From the NCBI GenBank assembly GCA_046712825.1, contig JBKKCR010000100.1:1-6771 (forward strand): a stretch of DNA of 6,771 nt, written 5' to 3'. Shown here piece after piece: positions 1 to 6,212 of the stretch. How positions within the stretch are numbered: position 1 is the first letter of the stretch; every line of letters starts with the position of its first letter. The translations under genes and the position numbers were made by a program. A model generated the notes under the pieces. That model did not search any database. It was not told the DNA's origin and saw only the letters and a list, made by a program, of their open reading frames with translations. This DNA is from DATFGK01 sp046712825 (GTDB taxonomy: Bacteria; Actinomycetota; AC-67).

Positions 1-154
1 TCTTGTCGTGCTGGTCCTAGCCCTCGCGAGCAGTCCGTTCCTCTACGACGCCTGGCTCGACTATCAACGGGAGCGGCGTCCCCATCCCGTATTCGACTAC
101 TGTGCGCAGACTCCGACCCCGACCTCGTGCCTAGACGGGACACCCGGAAACTAG
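1..154 (+). CDS. C-terminal end of an unidentified, probably membrane-associated protein (partial)
   Basis: An open frame enters from the left edge (first full codon at base 2) and stops at TAG 152-154, giving 50 residues. They begin with a hydrophobic stretch (LVVLVLALASSPFLY), which could be the end of a membrane segment or a signal anchor. A charged segment (DYQRERRPHP) and a Pro/Thr-rich tail with two cysteines (DYCAQTPTPTSC) follow. Roughly three quarters of codons end in G or C, as expected for a real gene in this genome, and the hydrophobic-then-polar pattern is more protein-like than the other two frames. I do not recognise a family. The gene converges on the tad operon. The start lies outside the window, so function cannot be judged. 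The main alternative is that the frame is open by chance. Confidence 0.5.
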   Translation, partial: LVVLVLALASSPFLYDAWLDYQRERRPHPVFDYCAQTPTPTSCLDGTPGN

Positions 155-606
155 GTAGTTGAGTGTGTCGCCCGTCAGACTGGCGCTGCTCTGTTCCGCC
201 CGCACTCCGGGTGCCTTCGCCTTATCGACAGGAACGCCCAGCCAAGGGCTCCAAGCCCCTGACCAGCAGAAACTCGAACAGGTTCTACTTTAGGGGCCCC
301 TTGTTCCGTGCGTCGGGCCTCAAGCCAGCGCGGGCGCATGGCTGCCAGCCCTGCGGCACCTGACGCTAGTGTCACCTACGGCACCGTAACCGCCTGACCT
401 GCAGGTACACCCCTTATGTAGCACTCGGAACCTAAGAACTATTGCCTTGACCAGGGCTTTCGGGTAGCGTCACATGCCAACAGCCGAAAAGTGGTGACGC
501 TCCCGCAGCTCAGACCGGGCGAAGGAACTTCCGAACATGTTCCTCCCTTTCGGTCGCCCCGTCCCCACGACCACGCGACCACCGCGCGGCCCATCCAACA
601 GTGGCG
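155..606. other. Non-coding region between convergent genes, rich in short inverted repeats
   Basis: About 450 bases separate the stop of the left partial gene from the stop of tadC. Short frames exist on both strands (66 residues each near 163-375), but they have neither a convincing ribosome binding site nor recognisable composition. No tRNA-like T-arm, tmRNA or SRP RNA signature was seen. Small symmetric elements are present: hairpin GGGCT-CCA-AGCCC at 246-258, perfect palindromes AGGGGCCCCT (292-301), ACCTGCAGGT (397-406) and GAACATGTTC (533-542), and TACGG-CA-CCGTA at 377-388. The 8-bp inverted repeat at 466-501 is listed separately. None is followed by a T-run, so classical intrinsic terminators are not evident. 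The region probably contains the 3' untranslated ends of both transcripts. Confidence 0.6.
466..501. repeat. 8-bp inverted repeat with 20-nt loop, possible bidirectional terminator or protein site
   Basis: AGCGTCAC at 466-473 is the exact reverse complement of GTGACGCT at 494-501, with a 20-nt spacer. It lies 106 nt past the tadC stop in the convergent gap, where a shared transcription end is expected. There is no adjacent U-tract and the loop is long, so a protein-binding inverted site is also possible. Only the symmetry is directly seen; the role is inferred. Confidence 0.35.
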
Positions 607-1380
607 TCACGGCTTCTGGAAGCTGCGAAGAGCAGAGAGCACGATGGGTGCAACCGTCAGCAGCACGAACGCAGGAAGGAAGCACAGAACCAACGGGAAG
701 AGCATCTTGACCGGGGCGGCGCGCGCCGCTTCGTCGGCCTCGGTTCGGCGACGCGCCCGGGCCTCGCGCGCTTGCCCGACGAGAACGGGCGCAACCGGCG
801 TTCCGTACCGCTCCGCGCGGCGGAGCGCCCGGACCAGGCTCCGCACCTCCGGTGCCGGCGCCGTTTTGGCGAGGAGCTCGTAGGCGGCGGCGCGAGGCAT
901 GCCTGCGTCGAGCCCACGCACCATCTCGCCCAGCGCGTCTCCGAGCGGACCACTCGACTCGCTCGTCACGACGCGAAGCGCTTGATCGATGCCCATCCCG
1001 GCAAGGGCGCACGCGGCCAAGAGATCGAGCGCATCGGGCAATGTCGCGCGCACGCGCTCTTCTCGCTCGCGGCCGCGACGCTGAAGCGTCAGGTGGGGCG
1101 CCCGCCATCCGGCGACGACGAAGAGCGGTGCCGCAACGAGAACGGTGGGCGTGGGGACAAGAAGCAACGCGACTGCGAGTCCGGCGAGGGCAAGCAGAAG
1201 CTTCGTACCGGCGACGTGGTCGGCCTGGTCGCCCACCATCTGAACCAGCGTCGCGCGCGTTGCAGAGCGAAGCGGCAGCACCTTGCCGAGGCGAGCCGGC
1301 AGCGCGCGCCGGCGCAGCGCGGGCGACGCTTCGACCCCGACCACGGCGAAGCGAGCCAGGCGATGCCGGGATGCGATCAT
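607..1380 (-). CDS. tadC: TadC-like inner-membrane platform protein (type II/IV secretion F domain)
   Basis: This 257-residue protein belongs to the GspF/T2SF membrane-platform group as found in Tad/Flp pilus systems, where TadB and TadC form the inner-membrane base above the TadA motor. Visible features are a basic N-terminus, two adjacent membrane segments (about residues 60-75 and 78-92), and a cytoplasmic T2SF region beginning LPDALDLLAACALAGMGIDQAL (about 114-135). The family-typical RRAERYGTPVAPVL follows (about 187-200). Near the end comes APVKMLFPLVLCFLPAFVLL, part of a long C-terminal membrane segment (about 225-250). The ATG at 1380 overlaps the tadB stop by 4 nt (ATGA) and is preceded by GGAGG at 7-nt spacing. 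A longer frame starting at 1464 would overlap tadB by 88 nt and adds only a non-conserved Arg-rich leader. It is the last recognisable gene of the operon. Assignment as TadC rather than TadB rests on gene order and hydropathy. Confidence 0.9.
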   Translation of the reverse strand: MIASRHRLARFAVVGVEASPALRRRALPARLGKVLPLRSATRATLVQMVGDQADHVAGTKLLLALAGLAVALLLVPTPTVLVAAPLFVVAGWRAPHLTLQRRGREREERVRATLPDALDLLAACALAGMGIDQALRVVTSESSGPLGDALGEMVRGLDAGMPRAAAYELLAKTAPAPEVRSLVRALRRAERYGTPVAPVLVGQAREARARRRTEADEAARAAPVKMLFPLVLCFLPAFVLLTVAPIVLSALRSFQKP

Positions 1381-2213
1381 GGCGCTTCCTCCGGACGCGT
1401 GAGTTTGCGGATCCAAAGGATCCCGGCGCCTTCGAGACCGCCGCCAACCGCGAGCAGGAGCCATCCGATCGGTTCGCCGAACAGGAGCGAGGCCTGATCT
1501 CGTGCGCCTGCGCTCATGAGCAGCAGGAAGACCACGGGAAGCGCGGCGACCACGATGGCCGACACGCGCGCCTGCGCGGTCGCGGCGTGAAGCTCGCGCG
1601 CGAGCCGGTCGCGGTCGCGCAACGTTTCCCCGACCTCATCGATCACGCGTGCAAGCTCGGCACCGGCCTGCCGGCCCACGCGAAGCGCCCGCGCAGCGAG
1701 GACGGCCGCCGGCACTCCGCAACGAGAGGCGAACCGCTCGATCGCTATGTCTTGGGCGACACCGGCGTCGAGGTCGCGGCACGTTCGATCGAGGACGGAG
1801 CGGAGCGGCGGCTCGGCCTCTTCGGCGGCCGCTGCGAACGCTTGAGGAAGGCTGGCGCCGGCGCGTATCGGGGCCGCAAGGCCGGCGAGCACGTCGGGGA
1901 GCTGCTCTGTGATGCGGACGGTCCGTTGCGCGATGCGCCTCCGGATCATGAGCTCGGGAGCGATCGCTCCTGCCGCTGCGCCTCCGACCGCGGCCGGAAC
2001 TCCCATCCACAGCATCGCGAGGGCTGCGCCGGCCAGACAGCACCCCGCCGAGTACCGCACGAAACCAGCCGGTGAACGATGCGAATCGGCCGCCGTGAGT
2101 CGTGCGGCGAGCGCGCGACCGTACCGGGTGCGCTCCAAAAGCCGGTCGATGGCGCGCTGCCGTGGCGGAATGAGGAGGCGGAGGCGCGCCCGAGCGCGCA
2201 GTCGCGAGATCAT
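1377..2213 (-). CDS. tadB: TadB-like inner-membrane platform protein (type II/IV secretion F domain)
   Basis: This is a 278-residue T2SF-family protein, the first of the paired platform proteins in the Tad machine. An Arg-rich cytoplasmic N-terminus (about 1-50) precedes two hydrophobic segments (about 54-70 and 72-88). The cytoplasmic T2SF region follows, with ITEQLPDVLAGLAAPIRAGASLPQAF (about 101-126) and RALRVGRQAGAELARVIDEV (about 175-194). Two C-terminal membrane segments (about 217-235 and 246-268) end in a short basic tail. The ATG at 2213 overlaps the tadA stop by 4 nt (ATGA), with GAGG about 4 nt upstream. The reading frame continues open far upstream (to 2996), but that part is antisense-like Arg/Pro-rich shadow inside tadA. 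Such proteins are often around 300 residues with a membrane segment near the N-terminus; this one begins with a soluble basic stretch instead. Tight coupling to tadA and tadC supports joint assembly. Confidence 0.9.
   Translation of the reverse strand: MISRLRARARLRLLIPPRQRAIDRLLERTRYGRALAARLTAADSHRSPAGFVRYSAGCCLAGAALAMLWMGVPAAVGGAAAGAIAPELMIRRRIAQRTVRITEQLPDVLAGLAAPIRAGASLPQAFAAAAEEAEPPLRSVLDRTCRDLDAGVAQDIAIERFASRCGVPAAVLAARALRVGRQAGAELARVIDEVGETLRDRDRLARELHAATAQARVSAIVVAALPVVFLLLMSAGARDQASLLFGEPIGWLLLAVGGGLEGAGILWIRKLTRPEEAP
1388..1392 (-). promoter_or_regulatory. Shine-Dalgarno site fixing the tadC start
   Basis: On the minus strand GGAGG lies 7 nt before the ATG at 1380, inside the 3' end of tadB. 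It supports the ATGA-overlap start over the upstream in-frame start at 1464. Confidence 0.8.
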
Positions 2214-3400
2214 CGATCCTCGCTCTGTCCGAGTCGCGTTCCGTTGCTCCCGCCGAGCTCGCCGGGACGAGCGAGCGCGGGAGCAACGACGAGCTCCTCC
2301 GCGGCCAGGCCGCAGACCTGGAGAACCTCGGTCACCCGGCGGGAACCGGCAGGTGACCGAACCATGTGGACGATCAGATGGATCGCACACGAGATCTGTT
2401 GGCGAACGGCGTCGAGCGGGAGGCCGGTTGCGGCCATGAGCACCATGGCCTCGAGGCGAGCGAGTGCATCGCGCGCGCCGTTGGCGTGGATCGTCGACAT
2501 CGAGCCGTTGTGGCCTGTGTTCATCGCTTGGAGCATGTCGAACGCCTCGGCCCCGCGGACCTCGCCGACGACGATGCGATCCGGCCTCATGCGGAGCGCG
2601 TTGCGTACGAGATCGCGGACCGAGACCTCGCCGCGACCTTCGATGTTGGGCGGACGCGTCTCCAATGAAACGATGTGTTCTTGCGCCAGACGGAGCTCGG
2701 CCGCGTCTTCGATCGTGATGATCCGCTCGCCGGTCGGGATGAAACCCGACAGAACACCGAGGAGCGTGGTCTTCCCTGCGCCGGCTCCTCCCGAGACGAG
2801 CAGGTTCTTCCGCTCGATCACGGCGTCGCGGAGCAAGGTCAGGACTCCGTCGTCCAAGGTGCCGCGCCCGATCAGGTCGGCACCGGTCATCGGCCGGCGC
2901 GAGAAACGCCTGATCGTTAGCGTCGGGCCGCTGACGGCGAGGGGCGGGATGATCGCGTGTACGCGCGAGCCGTCGGGCAACCGCGCGTCCACCCACGGCC
3001 GGCTCTCGTCCACGTGGAGCCCGAGCGGCGCGACGACGCGATCGATGAGATGACGGACCGCGGCATCGCCCTCGAGCGTCATCGGAACGCGTTCGATGCG
3101 GCCGTCGCGTTCGACGTAAACGCGTTCCGGGCCGTTGACCATAACCTCGGTCACGGCGGGGTCGCGTAGCAGCTGCTCCAGCGGCCCGAGTCCGACGATC
3201 GTGTCGGCGATCTCGCTCACCAGACGAGATGCATCGCGAGGAGCGAGGATCAAGCCGTCGCGTGCGAGCAGGCGCGCGACGGCCTCACGAACGCGGACCC
3301 GCCGCTCCCATCGCGAGGGAGCGTCGAGCACCGAGGCGGACTCGGCCAAGAGCGCGGAGCGGATGCGCTCACGTAGCGACGCGAACGCCTCAGCGTCCAT
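2210..3400 (-). CDS. tadA: TadA/CpaF-type secretion ATPase
   Basis: This 396-residue hexameric-type ATPase of the PilT/VirB11/GspE superfamily would energise pilus assembly or secretion from the cytoplasmic face. An alpha-helical N-terminal domain (about 1-90) leads to IVGLGPLEQLLRDPAVTEVMVNGP (about 68-91), typical of CpaF proteins. The Walker A motif GGAGAGKTT is at about 204-212. The acidic ITIEDAAELRL box is at about 228-238, the Walker B region RIVVGEVRGAEAFDML at about 275-290, and the His box STIHANG at about 302-308. All key residues look intact. The ATG at 3400 gives an 11-nt overlap with ssd and has a modest AGAGAA site. A TTG at 3439 would add 13 residues but lacks a ribosome site. 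In actinobacteria this family is known as the helicase/secretion-neighbourhood ATPase; that placement is from general knowledge, not a search. The C-terminal 35 residues are variable and Gly-rich. Confidence 0.95.
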   Translation of the reverse strand: MDAEAFASLRERIRSALLAESASVLDAPSRWERRVRVREAVARLLARDGLILAPRDASRLVSEIADTIVGLGPLEQLLRDPAVTEVMVNGPERVYVERDGRIERVPMTLEGDAAVRHLIDRVVAPLGLHVDESRPWVDARLPDGSRVHAIIPPLAVSGPTLTIRRFSRRPMTGADLIGRGTLDDGVLTLLRDAVIERKNLLVSGGAGAGKTTLLGVLSGFIPTGERIITIEDAAELRLAQEHIVSLETRPPNIEGRGEVSVRDLVRNALRMRPDRIVVGEVRGAEAFDMLQAMNTGHNGSMSTIHANGARDALARLEAMVLMAATGLPLDAVRQQISCAIHLIVHMVRSPAGSRRVTEVLQVCGLAAEELVVAPALARPGELGGSNGTRLGQSEDR

Positions 3401-4409
3401 CCGTGTTCTCTTTCGCGATCGTGGCGGCGAGCCGGTCAACGGCGCGGCGCGCGGGACCCCTCGACGCGAGACGACCCGCCTCGCCGGCCTTGCGGACCAC
3501 AGGGTCGAGCGGGATGACGGCGACGGGCGCTACGCCGAGCACCCGGGTAACGTCGCGCTCGGACACGCGGAGCCGCGTCGCCATGTTGAGGACGTATCTC
3601 GGCTCGTTCCCGGAGCCACGCAGCGAAAGCGCAGCGCGCATCGATCGCAGATCCGGGGCGCAGACGCACAACACGGTGTCGGCCGCTCGCAGCACGGTCC
3701 GCGTGCCTGGTTCCACTCCCCGCCCGAGGTCGAGCACGGCGAACGGGACCGCTGCGCGCAACAGAGCCGAAAGGCGTTCGACCCGCTCGCGCGAGGGCGC
3801 TTCTCGTCGGGGCGCCGCGCAGAGGGCAAGGCCGGCCGCGTGCTCGACGAGAGCTGAACGAAGCCCACCGGGGTCGAGGTCATCGACCACATCGAGAACG
3901 GACTCGAGCGTGGGCGTCTTGCCGGGGGGCAGGAAGATCGATTGCCCACCGCCGGCCGCGTCGAGATCCACCACCGCTGCTTCAGATAGCGAGCGGGCGA
4001 TCATCGCGGCGATCGTCGAAGTTCCGGCGCCGCCGCGGGCGCCCACAACCGCAACGACCTTGCCGTCGATCCCTCCCGCGGCGAGCCGGGCCCGGGAGGC
4101 AGCGTCTCGGACGGAAGTCCGGAGTGCGGACCGGTCCCCTGGCCAGCACACGATGTCCTCAGCGCGACAACGGAGGGCGAAGCGAGCTACCTCGGGGAGA
4201 TCGCCGTCGACGGCGAGCCCCACGATCGCAACCCCGGCAGGGGGAGGCTCGGAAGCGAAGGAGCGCAGCTCGTCGGCCCCGGCCACCACCACCGACGCCT
4301 TTGCGGGGTCGAGCGCCAGATAGAGATCGGACGCGGCCTCGACCGCGTGAACTAGCTCGTCCACCACACCCGGATCGGGGTGGGCGACGGCGACGCCGAT
4401 GCTCCTCAC
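3390..4409 (-). CDS. ssd: Ssd/CpaE/TadZ-like MinD-family localisation ATPase
   Basis: This 339-residue protein is the first gene of the operon. It resembles actinobacterial septum-site-determining protein Ssd, a CpaE/TadZ relative of the ParA/MinD group thought to position the Tad machine. The N-terminal ~115 residues form an alternating receiver-like domain (RSIGVAVAHPDPGVVDELV onward). The ATPase-like domain then starts at KVVAVVGARGGAGTSTIAAM (about 117-136). The deviant Walker A GARGGAGTST lacks both lysines of the canonical KGGxGK[T/S] motif, as often seen in this family. DLDAAGGG (about 148-155) and DLGRG (about 227-231) mark the later switch positions. The GTG at 4409 is chosen because GGAGG sits exactly 7 nt upstream; the frame stays open to a GTG at 4466 (358 residues), which lacks a comparable site. 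It overlaps tadA by 11 nt. In mycobacteria Ssd has been linked to cell division regulation; whether this protein does the same is inference. Confidence 0.88.
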   Translation of the reverse strand: MRSIGVAVAHPDPGVVDELVHAVEAASDLYLALDPAKASVVVAGADELRSFASEPPPAGVAIVGLAVDGDLPEVARFALRCRAEDIVCWPGDRSALRTSVRDAASRARLAAGGIDGKVVAVVGARGGAGTSTIAAMIARSLSEAAVVDLDAAGGGQSIFLPPGKTPTLESVLDVVDDLDPGGLRSALVEHAAGLALCAAPRREAPSRERVERLSALLRAAVPFAVLDLGRGVEPGTRTVLRAADTVLCVCAPDLRSMRAALSLRGSGNEPRYVLNMATRLRVSERDVTRVLGVAPVAVIPLDPVVRKAGEAGRLASRGPARRAVDRLAATIAKENTDGR

Positions 4410-4416
4410 GCGCGAA

Positions 4417-4421
4417 CCTCC
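4417..4421 (-). promoter_or_regulatory. Shine-Dalgarno site deciding the ssd start
   Basis: On the minus strand GGAGG lies 7 nt before the GTG at 4409. This strongly favours a 339-residue Ssd beginning VRSIGVAVAH over the longer versions starting at 4427 or 4466. Confidence 0.75.
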
Positions 4422-4464
4422 GGTCACTCGGGGAGGCGGGGAGGAAACGAGACGCGATGCTCGC

Positions 4465-4481
4465 ACGCCGCAGGACGGCGT
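4465..4481. repeat. Perfect 6-bp inverted repeat upstream of ssd
   Basis: ACGCCG and CGGCGT are separated by five bases within the divergent intergenic region, 56 nt before the ssd GTG. It could be an operator or a hairpin in the ssd leader. A TTGAAC hexamer lies next to it on the minus strand, but no convincing -10 at proper spacing was found. The role is inferred only from position. Confidence 0.3.
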
Positions 4482-4557
4482 TCAATGAAGGGTGAGCTAT
4501 TCGCTCGAAGTCAGGCCATCTTCCCGATGATCACGATGCACAGGGCAAGCATCTCGC

Positions 4558-4563
4558 TACAAT
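4558..4563 (+). promoter_or_regulatory. Candidate -10 box (TACAAT) for the rightward membrane protein/phosphatase pair
   Basis: TACAAT differs by one base from the primary-sigma consensus TATAAT and lies 16 bases before the proposed GTG at 4580. The hexamer 17 bp upstream (GATGCA, 4535-4540) is a poor match to TTGACA, as is common in actinobacteria. Transcription would start near 4570, leaving a leader of roughly ten bases, so the mRNA would be almost leaderless. Confidence 0.5.
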
Positions 4564-4579
4564 CGACGGCACGAAGGGG

Positions 4580-5197
4580 GTGGTCGAGACAATCTTCCTT
4601 GACTGGGCGCTGTCGTTCGGCGCCGGGCTACTCTTCGGGATGGCTGGCCGAGGGGAATCTGCCAGCGTGGGCTCCCTCGTGCGCACGCGAGCCTTCAAGT
4701 GGGGCCTGGCCTATCTGCACGTCGGCGTGATCGCGATCTCGGTCTCGCTCTACATCATCGAGCCCGCGTGGATGTGGATGTATTGGGTGGACCCGACCCA
4801 CCTTCCGGTGGTCGTGGTCGCCCTGTCTTTCTTGGTCTACGAGATCTGTTACTTCGCCGGCTTCGCGCTGGCCTCTGAGATCGAGCGATACCGTCGCAAC
4901 GCGACGTGGGTGCTCACCGGCGCGATGTTCCTCGCGATCAACGTCGCAGAGGTCGCCACCCGGACCCGCCTCTTCCATATCGGCACCTTCGAGGAGTTCA
5001 ATGCCGGCCGCGCGCCGCTCGGCATCGACCTCGACCCATTCCGGCTCGAGCCGGCGATGGCGATCATCCTTGGTCCCGGCCTCCTCGCGACCGTGGCGGT
5101 CGTGTTCATCGCCGTCCGGTTGTGGCGCGACGACGTGAAGCGGTTCGGCCGGCCGCCCGGACGCGTCCGTGAGCCCGTGCCCGAGCGGGTGGGCTGA
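4580..5197 (+). CDS. Unrecognised multi-pass (about five-segment) membrane protein
   Basis: This 205-residue integral membrane protein belongs to no family I recognise. Hydrophobic segments lie at about 4-22, 41-60, 75-98, 108-126 and 159-181. Between segments two and three is an aromatic-rich stretch, EPAWMWMYWVDP (61-72), which could sit at the membrane surface or re-enter it. A loop with acidic and basic residues (FHIGTFEEFNAGRAPLGIDLDP, about 132-153) separates segments four and five. The C-terminus is a short basic, Pro-rich tail. The GTG at 4580 is the only plausible start that keeps the first membrane segment. A purine-rich AAGGGG abuts it at too-short spacing, consistent with the near-leaderless promoter just upstream. 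An in-frame ATG at 4640 would cut off segment one. The stop overlaps the phosphatase ATG by one base (TGATG), implying coupled translation and possibly a shared pathway. Confidence 0.75.
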   Translation: MVETIFLDWALSFGAGLLFGMAGRGESASVGSLVRTRAFKWGLAYLHVGVIAISVSLYIIEPAWMWMYWVDPTHLPVVVVALSFLVYEICYFAGFALASEIERYRRNATWVLTGAMFLAINVAEVATRTRLFHIGTFEEFNAGRAPLGIDLDPFRLEPAMAIILGPGLLATVAVVFIAVRLWRDDVKRFGRPPGRVREPVPERVG

Positions 5198-5994
5198 TGC
5201 AGGCGGCCTTCTTCGACCTCGACAAGACGATCATCGCGAAGTCGTCGGCACTGGTGTTCGGACGTCCGTTCATGAAGGAAGGCTTGATCAGCCGCTCGAT
5301 TATCGTGAAGGGGATGTACGCACAGCTCGTCTACCACCTGCTCGGCGCGGACGAGGGCAAGATGGAGAAGATGCGCATCGCGCTGCTCGAGCTGACGAAA
5401 GGCTGGGAGCAGGACAAAGTCTCCCAGCTCGTTCGTGAGACGCTCGAGGAGATCATCGACCCCATCATCTACGCGGAGGCTCTCGAGCTGATCGAGGAGC
5501 ACCGCGCCGCCGGGCGCCGCGTTTACATCGTTTCGTCCTCGGCTGAGGAGATCGTGAAGCCGCTCGCCGAATATCTCGGCGTGCCGCACGTGATAGCGAC
5601 GCGGGCGAAGGTCGAGGACGGTAAGTACACGGGCGAGCTCGAGTTCTACGCTTACGCCGAAGGCAAGCGGGAAGCGATCCGGTGGGAAGCGGAGCGCCTC
5701 GGCATCGACCTGGCCGAGTCGTACGCATACTCGGACTCGATCACCGACGTCCCTATGCTCGAAACCGTAGGCCATCCGCACGCGGTGAACCCCGACAAAG
5801 AGCTACGTAAGATCGCGGAAGAGCACGAATGGCCCATCCTCCAGTTCCAGAACCCCGTTTCGCTTCGCCGGCGCCTCGCCGAGCGCATGCCTCCCCCCGT
5901 TCCGGCTGCCGCCGTGCTGGCCGGAGCGACGGCGCTCGCATTGGTCGCCTGGGTGTGGTTGCGCCGCACACGTCCCGAACACCGCGCCGCATAA
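5197..5994 (+). CDS. HAD-superfamily IB phosphatase (SerB/CicA-like) with C-terminal membrane anchor
   Basis: This 265-residue protein shows all HAD phosphatase motifs. Motif I is FFDLDKT with nucleophile Asp7 and acid/base Asp9. Motif II is in YIVSSSAEE (around Ser113), Lys157 in EGKREAI is the likely motif III lysine, and motif IV is YSDSITDVPMLE with Asp180 and Asp184 for magnesium. The helical cap between motifs I and II (about 15-100) is typical of subfamily IB, which includes phosphoserine phosphatase SerB and CicA-type proteins. The substrate cannot be read from sequence, so serB is not assigned. After the catalytic domain a Pro-rich linker leads to one hydrophobic segment (about 234-256) and a basic tail, suggesting membrane tethering with the enzyme in the cytoplasm. 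It starts at ATG 5197, overlapping the upstream stop by one base. From memory, a HAD-IB gene next to ssd/tad is a recurrent actinobacterial arrangement (for example Rv3661 beside Rv3660c). Confidence 0.9.
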   Translation: MQAAFFDLDKTIIAKSSALVFGRPFMKEGLISRSIIVKGMYAQLVYHLLGADEGKMEKMRIALLELTKGWEQDKVSQLVRETLEEIIDPIIYAEALELIEEHRAAGRRVYIVSSSAEEIVKPLAEYLGVPHVIATRAKVEDGKYTGELEFYAYAEGKREAIRWEAERLGIDLAESYAYSDSITDVPMLETVGHPHAVNPDKELRKIAEEHEWPILQFQNPVSLRRRLAERMPPPVPAAAVLAGATALALVAWVWLRRTRPEHRAA

Positions 5995-6212
5995 GCCGCG
6001 CTTCATCACTCCGCACGCATAACACCCGCGTCCCGACCTTCGTCCTACCGAGGCTCCGAGGAAGGGACTACAACTAAGCAGCCTCAATGGCCTATGACTG
6101 CGCGCTTCATTTGAGCATGTTCTAAGTATGCGTTGAGGGTCGGGTTCGACGGGTATGGAGAAGAAAGCCCGAGAAGCAGGGCCCGTGGAAATTTCTGGTG
6201 AGGAGGAAAGGC
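5995..6212. other. Intergenic region upstream of the secreted repeat protein
   Basis: These 218 bases separate the phosphatase from the secreted-protein gene in the same direction, enough for an independent promoter. TAAGTA (6123-6128) is a possible -10 box but no good -35 was found at 17 bp. TTGAGG (6133-6138) with TATGGA (6154-6159) is another weak pair, at 15-bp spacing. Weak hairpins exist (GTCG-GGTT-CGAC at 6139-6150), but there is no hairpin followed by a T-run, so no clear terminator for the phosphatase gene. Confidence 0.4.
6201..6206 (+). promoter_or_regulatory. Consensus Shine-Dalgarno site of the secreted repeat protein
   Basis: AGGAGG matches the anti-SD consensus perfectly and sits 6 nt before the ATG at 6213. 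It fixes the start and suggests strong translation, fitting an abundant surface or exported protein. Confidence 0.85.

Noticed and set aside
246..258. Hairpin GGGCT-CCA-AGCCC as terminator of the left partial gene
   Set aside because: The stem is only 5 bp and no T-run follows; too weak to call.
266..290. tRNA-like T-arm fragment (GTTCGAGTT on the minus strand)
   Set aside because: The flanking bases do not pair into a T stem and no acceptor or anticodon arm is present.
163..375. Two overlapping 66-residue frames on opposite strands
   Set aside because: Neither has a ribosome site or protein-like composition; both are rich in Arg/Pro/Ala as expected for chance frames in GC-rich DNA.
470..538. 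22-codon minus-strand frame starting MFGSSFARSEL, downstream of tadC, preceded by GGGAGG
   Set aside because: The purine-rich site is only 3 nt from the ATG, the peptide has no pilin-like hydrophobic segment, and nothing but the purine run supports it.
533..542. Possible LexA/SOS box GAACATGTTC
   Set aside because: The known Gram-positive box has a 4-nt spacer between GAAC and GTTC; here it is 2 nt, and no SOS gene is adjacent.
852..2075. 407-residue plus-strand open frame opposite tadC and tadB
   Set aside because: It is a long shadow frame typical of high-GC DNA, extremely Arg-rich, and lies antisense to two well-supported membrane proteins.
2214..2996. N-terminal extension of the tadB frame upstream of the ATG at 2213
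   Set aside because: It overlaps tadA entirely and reads as Arg/Pro-rich nonsense; the ATGA junction explains the true start.
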